A stretch of DNA of 64,000 nucleotides from contig CAMCYI010000011.1 of assembly GCA_945883845.1 (NCBI GenBank), positions 1 to 64,000 on the forward strand, in the 5' to 3' direction. This document shows, one piece after another, positions 9,057 to 16,211 of this stretch (position 1 is its first letter; each line of letters begins with the position of its first letter). The notes beneath the pieces were generated by a model. It was not told the DNA's origin and did no database searches. It saw only the letters and a program-made list of their open reading frames with translations. This DNA is from Bacteriovorax stolpii (lineage in GTDB: Bacteria > Bdellovibrionota > Bacteriovoracia > Bacteriovoracales > Bacteriovoracaceae). A program made the position numbers and the translations under genes.

Positions 9057-9949
9057 CTCGCACCTTTAGCGGCCGCGCGGAATTCTTTGATCACATATTT
9101 TGAAACTGGTTTTCTGATCATATCGAAGAATGGACGGCGATTCTTGAGTCCATGGATAAGCATGCGCTTGATCGAGTTTTCGATGTGATAAATATTTTCT
9201 TTCACTTCTTTATCCGAAGCTTCGCGCTCGAGGTGCGAAGGAATCGGAATTTCCTGGCCGATGTAAATATCGATCGGCGACGGAAGCGGGAAGAAATTCA
9301 AAGAGAGTGGCATCGCAGGGACTTTGAAAAAAGAAGCGACCTTCTTTGCGTGAAAGACAAACGGAAACATTTCTTCTGCGCCAATGACACACACGGGAAG
9401 GATGGGTGTTTTCTTCTGGAGAGCTATTCTGTAAAAACCTTGTGAGAACGGCTTGATCTTATAAAAGTCCGGAGTGTTCTTTGAAATTCCTGAAACGCCT
9501 TCAGGAAAAACGAGAACGGATTCGCCCTGGTCAATGAGGAATTCGCAGTTGGCACGGTCACCGAGGATTGCTCCCGACTGAGCAGCGAAGTCTCCGAGGA
9601 ACGGAAGTTGGGCCATGAATCTTTCGACCATCGCACGTAGAACTTTCGGTGGCTGGACTTCCATGACGAATGCGATGGCGATCAACATGCCGTCGATGGG
9701 AATCTGACCCGTATGATTGCTGGCCACGATATAGGGATGGTCTTTGACATTTTCAGCACCGAAGACGCGCACTTTGAAGTACTGGCGATAAAAAGGAACC
9801 ATCTTGCGGAGAGTTTTCTCACACAGCTCAAGATTAAATCCCCATGGGTCTTTGTAGTCTTTGTAGTGTTCTCTAAGAGAAGAAAAAACTTCAGTGATTT
9901 TTTTATCGTCTTCAGGAGTGAGAAGTCCGATTTTTAGTGTGTCCAGCAT
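9053..9949 (-). CDS. PlsC-type lysophospholipid acyltransferase family protein
   Basis: The 298-residue protein carries the acyltransferase block ASNHTGQIPIDG, with His79 and Asp86 separated by six residues rather than the canonical four, and FPEG at 148-151, the glycerol-phosphate-binding motif of PlsC enzymes. It probably transfers an acyl group to a lysolipid or related alcohol at the inner-membrane face. It is the first gene of a two-gene minus-strand operon with the SDR-like gene (4-bp overlap). The wider H-D spacing is shared by a known subgroup of such proteins, so an intact enzyme is likely although its acceptor is not clear. Confidence 0.8.
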   Translation of the reverse strand: MLDTLKIGLLTPEDDKKITEVFSSLREHYKDYKDPWGFNLELCEKTLRKMVPFYRQYFKVRVFGAENVKDHPYIVASNHTGQIPIDGMLIAIAFVMEVQPPKVLRAMVERFMAQLPFLGDFAAQSGAILGDRANCEFLIDQGESVLVFPEGVSGISKNTPDFYKIKPFSQGFYRIALQKKTPILPVCVIGAEEMFPFVFHAKKVASFFKVPAMPLSLNFFPLPSPIDIYIGQEIPIPSHLEREASDKEVKENIYHIENSIKRMLIHGLKNRRPFFDMIRKPVSKYVIKEFRAAAKGAR

Positions 9950-10021
9950 CCAGATAATTTATCACAGAGGCGGCTGGTCAAGGCGGAGATTATGCTTGAT
10001 TAAAAAAGTTTGTCGCGGAAA

Positions 10022-10681
10022 TTACATCAATGGACGAGACGCTTCCCTGTGAAGATATGTGACCATCGCCTGTTCAACTTCCGGAAGACCTTTCCCTTCT
10101 TCCGCTGAAACGTAATGAATCCCTTTGACCCATTTAAACTCTTTCATGATTTCGGGCTTGAGATTTTGCAATCGGCTGCGCTCGCTCTGGGTTTTGAGCT
10201 TGTCCATTTTATTGAAGAGAACAAGGGTCTCTAGATTGAACGTTTTGATGTAACTTTGAAAAACACGGTCAGCATCCTGCAAGGGATGGCGGGCATCCTG
10301 GATGCACATGAGGAGGATTTTCTCACTGACGAGATTGAAAAAACAATTCATCAGTGTGTTCCAGTTCTGGGTCATCTCTTTTGAGGCCTCAGCAAAACCG
10401 TATCCGGGTACATCGAAAAGAAAGTAGTCTGCGGTTGTTTTTGTCTCACGATCTTCCACGGTGAACTTGAAAATGTTCACTTGTCTCGTTCTTCCCGGGG
10501 TATTTGATACACGTGCTGTCTTCTTTCCGAAAAGTGCATTGATGAGAGAGGATTTACCGACATTGGAGCGACCAATAAAAGCGATTCCATTGAGAAACTG
10601 ATATTCGTTAAGCCATTCCTGCAATTGCTCGACTTTATCGATGCCCATCAGAAACTCTGTTTTTCCTTTCTGAATGTTCAT
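10022..10681 (-). CDS. engB: Ribosome biogenesis GTPase EngB/YihA
   Basis: The 219-residue protein is a full-length TrmE-Era-EngA-EngB type GTPase. G1 is GRSNVGKSS at 37-45, the G2 region is around TPGRTRQVN (61-69), G3 is DVPGYG from Asp90 and G4 is NKMD at 157-160. It should bind GTP and assist assembly of the large ribosomal subunit. It is transcribed divergently from the sigma-54 regulator, with about 85 bp between the two starts. Confidence 0.95.
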   Translation of the reverse strand: MNIQKGKTEFLMGIDKVEQLQEWLNEYQFLNGIAFIGRSNVGKSSLINALFGKKTARVSNTPGRTRQVNIFKFTVEDRETKTTADYFLFDVPGYGFAEASKEMTQNWNTLMNCFFNLVSEKILLMCIQDARHPLQDADRVFQSYIKTFNLETLVLFNKMDKLKTQSERSRLQNLKPEIMKEFKWVKGIHYVSAEEGKGLPEVEQAMVTYLHREASRPLM

Positions 10682-10766
10682 ACTTTTCTTCTCTCGGTGC
10701 TGTTCACTTTTTCCCCATCCTAACAGAAATAGCCCTCACTCGTCTTTTAAAAAAGGGGCCCCATCC

Positions 10767-12032
10767 ATGTATCAGAAGAAAATTATGGCCGCGCAACTCA
10801 GTGAAAGTGGCGTTCGCCTTGGTGATAGTTGCAGCATCTATCCATTCGAAGGTCGGAAAAAATCCTTCACTCTCAATCGTCATTGCATCGACCTCATCTC
10901 GCGCGCTTATCGTCCGCAGGATCTTTCAATGGCCTTCATCGAACTTCCTTATTCAGGACCAGGACATTTTCATTACCGGCTTGAACTCGACCAGGGCCAG
11001 CGCTTCGTGATGAAAACAATTCAGGGAGGAGCTTTCTGGCTTAATGGGCTCGCTGCCCGGGAAGCATTCATTGAAAGATCGGACAGGCTTTTCCTCGATG
11101 ATAACAAAGTAAACTTTGATCCTTGTGATCTTGGTGAACTCACAAGGCGGACATTCGATCATCCGGTTCTTCTGCAGGAAAATCTCATGCGTTCTGATCT
11201 CAATATCCTCATCACCGGTGAAACCGGAACAGGTAAAACAGATCTCGCCAGAAAGATCCATGAGCAAAGTAAACGGTCTGGAAATTTTGTTGCTGTCAAC
11301 CTTTCATCTTTCAATCCTCAGTTGATCGAGTCAGAACTTTTTGGGCACAAGAAAGGTTCATTTACTGGTGCAATTTCAGATCGTGAAGGCGCTTTCGCTT
11401 CTGCAGATACGGGAACACTTTTTCTGGATGAAGTTGATTCACTTCCGCCTGACTTACAGACAAAACTTCTGACTTTTCTTGATGAAAAAAAGTACCGTCC
11501 CGTAGGTTCGACGGCGCAGAAATCTTCAAGTGCACGTATGATTTTTGCCTCAGGCAGAAAACTTGAAAACCTGATCGAGCAGGGAACTTTTCGCCGTGAT
11601 TTCTTCTATCGCCTGAAATCCGGTCACAGTGTGGAGTTGAATTCTCTCCGGAATGACATGGAACGAATTCGTGAGTGTTGCCGCTTTTTCTGTCTCAAGC
11701 ACCATGTATCGATCTCAGATAAGTTGATCGACTTTTACCAGACCCTCGCGTGGCCCGGAAACCTTCGCCAGCTTTTCGGTCATCTCGAGAAGAAGAAAGT
11801 TTTATGCCGGGGTACGAAGCTGGACTTTGACCAGGTAGATGAGGAACTTCTGCTTCAAAGCTCGGACCTTGTGAGCCTTGAGAACGGAAAGGAAATCATA
11901 ACGATGGAGGAAAGTAAGCTCATTCACTTCAGGCGGGCCTTTTCTATCTGCGAGGGAAACATATCCCTTACGGCGAGAAAACTTCACTTGAGCGAAAAAA
12001 CGGTGCGTACACTTGTGACGAAGATTAGTTAG
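10767..12032 (+). CDS. Sigma-54-dependent transcriptional activator with FHA-like N-terminus
   Basis: I start at ATG 10767, behind an AAAGGGG site; the frame opens 93 bp earlier but would overlap engB. The 421-residue product has a central AAA+ domain with Walker A GETGTGKT (151-158), the sigma-54 contact loop GSFTGA (197-202) and Walker B LFLDE (218-222). The C-terminus (SLTARKLHLSEKTVRTLV) is a Fis-type helix-turn-helix. The first ~115 residues end in FWLNGLAAREAFIERSDRLFL, resembling the last strands of an FHA domain, so phosphopeptide control is possible. Its targets are unknown. Its 3' end overlaps the convergent FliL-like gene by 8 bp. Confidence 0.85.
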   Translation: MYQKKIMAAQLSESGVRLGDSCSIYPFEGRKKSFTLNRHCIDLISRAYRPQDLSMAFIELPYSGPGHFHYRLELDQGQRFVMKTIQGGAFWLNGLAAREAFIERSDRLFLDDNKVNFDPCDLGELTRRTFDHPVLLQENLMRSDLNILITGETGTGKTDLARKIHEQSKRSGNFVAVNLSSFNPQLIESELFGHKKGSFTGAISDREGAFASADTGTLFLDEVDSLPPDLQTKLLTFLDEKKYRPVGSTAQKSSSARMIFASGRKLENLIEQGTFRRDFFYRLKSGHSVELNSLRNDMERIRECCRFFCLKHHVSISDKLIDFYQTLAWPGNLRQLFGHLEKKKVLCRGTKLDFDQVDEELLLQSSDLVSLENGKEIITMEESKLIHFRRAFSICEGNISLTARKLHLSEKTVRTLVTKIS

Positions 12033-12888
12033 CGAGAACGTAGGTGAGTTTAAGCTCAGTGACATGGCCAACGATTTTGTTTTCAATGAGGAATTCATTG
12101 AGTTCGGCCTGGATCTTCTTGCGGATGATTTCTTTTCCTTCATCCTCGAGAGGAAAGCCGGCCTTCACGGGTTCAATGTGAAGAATGAGATAGTCACGAA
12201 GCTTGAATTCGTGCTTTGCAAGCCAGTTCCTTGCTTCACGGTTACTAAGTGTGGCCATGAAATCGATGTCGATACTACGGAGTTCATTCACTTCAGGGAT
12301 GAAGACTGGAAGTCTCACGGCAGAGAATTCAAGGTGACGAACTTGTTTCTTATAATACAGAGGACGAGAGTAAGCTTCTTCTTCTACACTTGCCGGCGCC
12401 CGACCATCGTCAGAACTTTTTAAGAGGCGCTGGCCTGAGAAGGTAATACTAAATACAGAAAGAAATGAAGCCGCTGTAAAACCAAGAAGAAGTGCAGATT
12501 GAGTCGCTGATAGTCCCTGAAGCCACTGGCCCACGATAAGAATCGGTACCATTAATATTCTCTTCAAAGAGTTGAGCTTGCCTTTAACTTCGGCATCGTT
12601 TGATTTCGTTCGGGCGAGAGCTGCCTGATACGAAGCGAGGATCTTACCTTTTACATTAAGAGTACTGATTATAACTTTAAGTGCCGCCAGTTTAAGAGCA
12701 ATCCAGTTTTTTATAAACGCAGGTCGTGTCTTCAACCAGACGACAATAAATGCTTTCCACGCAGATAACTTTTCAATAAGTTTTTTTACAGCAGAAGGTG
12801 TGAGCTTTTGAACGAGCTGAATACAGAACGCCTGAAAGCGCATCAGCAACTGGTTCACGTGCACTTCAATTTTATTTAAAAATTCCAT
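12025..12888 (-). CDS. Membrane protein with FliL-like C-terminal domain
   Basis: The 287-residue protein has a basic, helical N-terminal ~125 residues, one clear membrane segment (about 131-152, LLLGFTAASFLSVFSITF) and a C-terminal domain of ~110 residues. The end, GKEIIRKKIQAELNEFL then VGHVTELKLTYVLAN, resembles the FliL fold of flagellar stator-associated proteins. A FliL-like protein would contact stator or other proton-driven complexes from the periplasmic side. No flagellar genes are nearby, so the assignment rests only on the C-terminal pattern. Confidence 0.5.
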   Translation of the reverse strand: MEFLNKIEVHVNQLLMRFQAFCIQLVQKLTPSAVKKLIEKLSAWKAFIVVWLKTRPAFIKNWIALKLAALKVIISTLNVKGKILASYQAALARTKSNDAEVKGKLNSLKRILMVPILIVGQWLQGLSATQSALLLGFTAASFLSVFSITFSGQRLLKSSDDGRAPASVEEEAYSRPLYYKKQVRHLEFSAVRLPVFIPEVNELRSIDIDFMATLSNREARNWLAKHEFKLRDYLILHIEPVKAGFPLEDEGKEIIRKKIQAELNEFLIENKIVGHVTELKLTYVLAN

Positions 12889-13040
12889 CAGCTGACTCTT
12901 CGGCTCTTTGAGGATTTTCCTGAGAAACGAGTGGGTTAGTCAGGTATGGGAAACATTTTCCCCATCTTAGACCGGTCCTCAACCTCCGGAGCCGTTGGAT
13001 CGATAAGACTTCAGACGCATTCAAAGCAAGGAAGGTTTTT

Positions 13041-13679
13041 ATGCGACGTCGCTTAATCTATTCAATTCTTTTTACCTTGGGCCTAACTGGTTGCGCCGGT
13101 TTCGGAACGGGCAGGAATTTTCTCACCGAATCCATTGGGGAGAACGATTCTGAAGGCTCATTTTTTTCAGCCGATGATTTTCCAGTAATGGCCGGTGACT
13201 CGGGAAGAGGCTGGGGCTTCAATGAAGAATCTGAACGCAGAGGTTATAAGACGCCTGAAGAAAAAGAGCATGACCGCACCAACTATGCTCTCGAACGTGA
13301 ACTTGTTGCCCTTGAAGATTCGCAATCAGAATCAAACCTTGAACTCTACAGTCTTCACAAACATAAGTTCCATTCAACATCAGAGAAAATCTTTTTTCTG
13401 AAGCTTCCGAAAGGTGAGCGCAGAGATTATCTTGTTTCAAAGGGCATGATCAAAGAGCAGAAAAATGCTTTTTCTGATCGCATGCGGGTCGCTGCTATTC
13501 GGCAGTCGGATGTGATGATGGGCATGACAAAGAACGATGTCATGGACAGCTGGGGTCGTCCCGCACGGGTGGAAGTGGCCGGAAATCCCACCTATGAGAA
13601 TGAACGTTGGGCCTATAATGTGAATGGCGCGACGAAGTATATCTATTTCGAAGGCGGTAAGGTCGGAGGCTGGGAATAA
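13041..13679 (+). CDS. Lipoprotein with BamE/SmpA-like C-terminal domain
   Basis: An AAGGAAGG ribosome site precedes ATG 13041. The 212-residue protein has a lipoprotein signal with lipobox LTGC (Cys18). The C-terminus reads MGMTKNDVMDSWGRPARVEV, then ERWAYNV and YIYFEGGKVGGWE, the arrangement of the BamE/OmlA/SmpA fold (short helix, GxP turn, beta-strands ending in a GKV turn). The middle is charged and low in recognisable structure. It may be a lipoprotein of outer-membrane assembly, but the true BamE orthologue could lie elsewhere. It precedes accA by 103 bp. Confidence 0.65.
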   Translation: MRRRLIYSILFTLGLTGCAGFGTGRNFLTESIGENDSEGSFFSADDFPVMAGDSGRGWGFNEESERRGYKTPEEKEHDRTNYALERELVALEDSQSESNLELYSLHKHKFHSTSEKIFFLKLPKGERRDYLVSKGMIKEQKNAFSDRMRVAAIRQSDVMMGMTKNDVMDSWGRPARVEVAGNPTYENERWAYNVNGATKYIYFEGGKVGGWE

Positions 13680-13695
13680 TTCCCATCACTTGAAG

Positions 13696-13777
13696 CTCTC
13701 TTGAGAGAGGAAAAACGTGCTTTTTCCTCTCGATCAAGGTAATTTGAATCCCACTCAATTAACGTAAATCAAGAGAG
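13696..13777 (+). promoter_or_regulatory. accA leader with mutually exclusive hairpins
   Basis: Between the lipoprotein gene and accA, GAGAGGAAAAA (13705-13715) and TTTTTCCTCTC (13721-13731) form a perfect 11-bp stem around the loop CGTGC. The segment just before it, CTCTCTTGA (13696-13704), can pair instead with the GAGAG at 13705-13709, or perfectly with TCAAGAGAG (13769-13777), which adjoins the accA ribosome site. These pairings exclude one another in part, as in an attenuator or translational switch. The complementarity is seen directly; regulation is inferred. Confidence 0.4.
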
Positions 13778-13782
13778 TAGGA

Positions 13783-14775
13783 ATGGACTTTACCCTGGAA
13801 TTCGAGCGTCCCGTCACCGAGCTGGAAAATCAGATCCGCGAACTCAAACTTGCCGGTTCAAAACCCAACATTGATATTTCTCCCGAGATCGCCGCCCTTC
13901 AGGCCAAGGTCGATCACATGCTGGAGGAGATTTTTTTAAAGCTCACTCCATGGCAGCGCACTCAACTTTCACGTCATCCAAGTCGTCCGCACACTCTCGA
14001 TTTTATTGAAAACATCATCACTGACTTTCATGAAGTTCATGGTGACCGTCGTTTCTCTGATGACCAGTCTATGGTGACAGGTTTCGGAATGATCGATGGT
14101 AAAAAAGTTGCGGTGATCGGAATTGAAAAAGGTCGTAAGACTCAGGAAAAAATTAAACGCAATTTCGGGATGGCAAATCCTGAAGGATACAGAAAAGCTA
14201 TCCGGATCATGCAACTTGCTTCGCAGTTTCAGATTCCGGTTGTGACATTCGTTGATACTCCAGGTGCTTATCCGGGGATCGGCGCTGAAGAAAGAGGGCA
14301 GGCCCTCGCCATCGCACAGAACCTTGAAGATATGTTTACGATCAAAGCTCCGATCATCTCCGTCGTTATCGGTGAAGGTGGATCTGGTGGTGCACTCGGG
14401 ATTGCAGTTGCTGATCACGTATTCATGATGGAGTACTCTGTGTACTCAGTGATTTCACCGGAATCTTGTGCTTCGATTCTCTGGTCTGATCCGAAAATGG
14501 CCGAGACAGCAGCAAACGCACTTCAACTTTCTCCTAATAAAGCTCTCGAGCTGAAAGTCATTGATGGCGTGATCAAGGAACCTGCTGGTGGAGCTCACCG
14601 CTATCCTGAACGCGCGATGAAAAAAGTAAAAGAAACAATTCTTGCGAGTCTTGAAACTCTCGGCAAAGAAGACGTTGATGTATTGATGCAAAAACGCTTT
14701 GAAAAATTCCGTCAGATGGGAAATTCAACAATCACTCTCGACACCAGCGAAATTGAGACGAAGGAAGAGACATGA
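13783..14775 (+). CDS. accA: Acetyl-CoA carboxylase carboxyltransferase subunit alpha
   Basis: The 330-residue protein matches AccA along its length: an N-terminal helical segment (LEFERPVTELENQIRELK), DFIENIITDFHEVHGDR, VDTPGAYPGIGAEERGQA and the oxyanion-hole region GEGGSGGALGIAVAD. With AccD it transfers the carboxyl group from biotin-BCCP to acetyl-CoA, making malonyl-CoA for fatty-acid synthesis. AccB, AccC and AccD are not in this window. It overlaps yicC by 4 bp (ATGA) and heads the run accA-yicC-gmk-rsh. The leader upstream may be regulatory. Confidence 0.96.
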   Translation: MDFTLEFERPVTELENQIRELKLAGSKPNIDISPEIAALQAKVDHMLEEIFLKLTPWQRTQLSRHPSRPHTLDFIENIITDFHEVHGDRRFSDDQSMVTGFGMIDGKKVAVIGIEKGRKTQEKIKRNFGMANPEGYRKAIRIMQLASQFQIPVVTFVDTPGAYPGIGAEERGQALAIAQNLEDMFTIKAPIISVVIGEGGSGGALGIAVADHVFMMEYSVYSVISPESCASILWSDPKMAETAANALQLSPNKALELKVIDGVIKEPAGGAHRYPERAMKKVKETILASLETLGKEDVDVLMQKRFEKFRQMGNSTITLDTSEIETKEET

Positions 14776-15647
14776 GCGTTTATTCGATGACGGGATTTGG
14801 TAAGGGAGAGGCGCAGGGTAAGAACTACACTCTCACGACAGAAATCAAGACGGTGAATAACCGCTTCAAGGATTTCAAATTCCGTATGAGCTCCCTTTTT
14901 AATCCGATTGAAATAGAACTTCGCTCAAAACTTGAAAACGAATTTAAGCGCGGAACTTTTGACATCAGCGTTTCCTACAAAAAAAATGACAAGGCCGAAT
15001 CACTTTTTCAGATCGATCTTCCGAAACTCGATGCCTACCTGGCGATGATGAAACCTGTTTTTGAAAAGCACGGATTACCACTTTCAGTTTCACCAACCGA
15101 TTTCATGCGTTCAGATTTTTCGAAAGAAGAAGGCGATGATAAAGGCGAAGAGATGAATCCGCTCGTGCTCGAGTCATTCGCTCACGCGATTAAGGCACTC
15201 AAACATTCACGTGCGGGTGAAGGACAGAAACTCACTGAAAAGCTCCTCGAACATCTGGCCATTTATGAAAAAAATCTCTCGCTAGTTGAGGCCCGAAAGG
15301 CTGAGTACCCGGAAATGGTGAGAGAAAAGCTGACCGCGAAGCTCAACGATAAAATCAAAGAACTCAAAGTTGATGAATCCCGCTTCATGCAGGAAGTGAT
15401 CTATTACCTCGAGAAGCTTGATATCGACGAAGAAATTAACAGGGCCCATATCCATCTTGTAAAACTCAAGGCCGTTCTCACGTCTACCGGGGAAATCGGC
15501 CGTCAGATTGATTTTCTTCTGCAGGAGTTAGGACGAGAGACGAACACGATGGGATCAAAATCTGCCCACCCTGAAATTTCATCGCATGTCGTTGAAATGA
15601 AAGTACAATTAGAGAAGATTCGCGAACAAGCATTAAATTTGGAATAG
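14772..15647 (+). CDS. yicC: YicC/YloC family endoribonuclease
   Basis: The 291-residue protein starts SVYSMTGFGKGEAQG and ends with GREIDFLLQELGRETNTMGSKS-type sequence (here GRQIDFLLQELGRETNTMGS), both hallmarks of the YicC family, whose E. coli member cleaves RNA and affects small-RNA turnover. Length is normal for the family. It overlaps accA by 4 bp and is followed one base later by gmk; the yicC-gmk neighbourhood is widely conserved in bacteria. Confidence 0.93.
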   Translation: MSVYSMTGFGKGEAQGKNYTLTTEIKTVNNRFKDFKFRMSSLFNPIEIELRSKLENEFKRGTFDISVSYKKNDKAESLFQIDLPKLDAYLAMMKPVFEKHGLPLSVSPTDFMRSDFSKEEGDDKGEEMNPLVLESFAHAIKALKHSRAGEGQKLTEKLLEHLAIYEKNLSLVEARKAEYPEMVREKLTAKLNDKIKELKVDESRFMQEVIYYLEKLDIDEEINRAHIHLVKLKAVLTSTGEIGRQIDFLLQELGRETNTMGSKSAHPEISSHVVEMKVQLEKIREQALNLE

Positions 15648-15648
15648 C

Positions 15649-16209
15649 ATGTCTCACAAGATGATTGTGATCTGCGCGCCTTCAGGGGCGGGTAAATCGA
15701 CATTACTCACACGATTGAAAAAAGATCATCCAGAGCTCGTCTGGTCTGTGTCCTGTACGACTCGTCCTATCCGCAAGGGTGAAGACCACGGCAAAGATTA
15801 TTTCTTCATCAAGAAAGAAAGTTTCGAAAAACAAATCGCTGATCAGGAATTCGTTGAATGGGCGCAGGTTCATTCAAACTATTACGGAACGTCTAAACGT
15901 TTCGTAAACGAAGGCATCGAGAAGAACTGGAAAATGCTTTTTGATCTCGACGTCCAGGGTGTGGATTCCATGAAGAAAATCTACGGCGAAGGTGCTGTTG
16001 TGATTTTCATTGAACCACCGAGCATTGAAGAATTAGAAAAGCGTCTCCGCTCTCGCGGAACTGATATAGAAGAAGTGATTCTTGAGCGCGTGAAAAACGC
16101 CCGCCGTGAACTTCTTCGTAAAAATGATTTTGATCACGTCGTTCTTAATGACGACGTAGAAAGGGCCTACAAAGAACTGAAGGCCCTGGTCGAAAGGATA
16201 CTCGCATAG
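15649..16209 (+). CDS. gmk: Guanylate kinase
   Basis: The 186-residue protein has the P-loop APSGAGKST (10-18), the GMP-binding SCTTRPIRKGEDHGKDYFFI segment with its conserved Arg and Tyr residues, and the lid and Arg-rich helix RLRSRGTD. It phosphorylates GMP to GDP with ATP. It lies one base after yicC and two bases before rsh, so GMP/GDP metabolism and alarmone synthesis are in one transcript. No rpoZ lies between gmk and rsh. Confidence 0.96.
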   Translation: MSHKMIVICAPSGAGKSTLLTRLKKDHPELVWSVSCTTRPIRKGEDHGKDYFFIKKESFEKQIADQEFVEWAQVHSNYYGTSKRFVNEGIEKNWKMLFDLDVQGVDSMKKIYGEGAVVIFIEPPSIEELEKRLRSRGTDIEEVILERVKNARRELLRKNDFDHVVLNDDVERAYKELKALVERILA

Positions 16210-16211
16210 GA

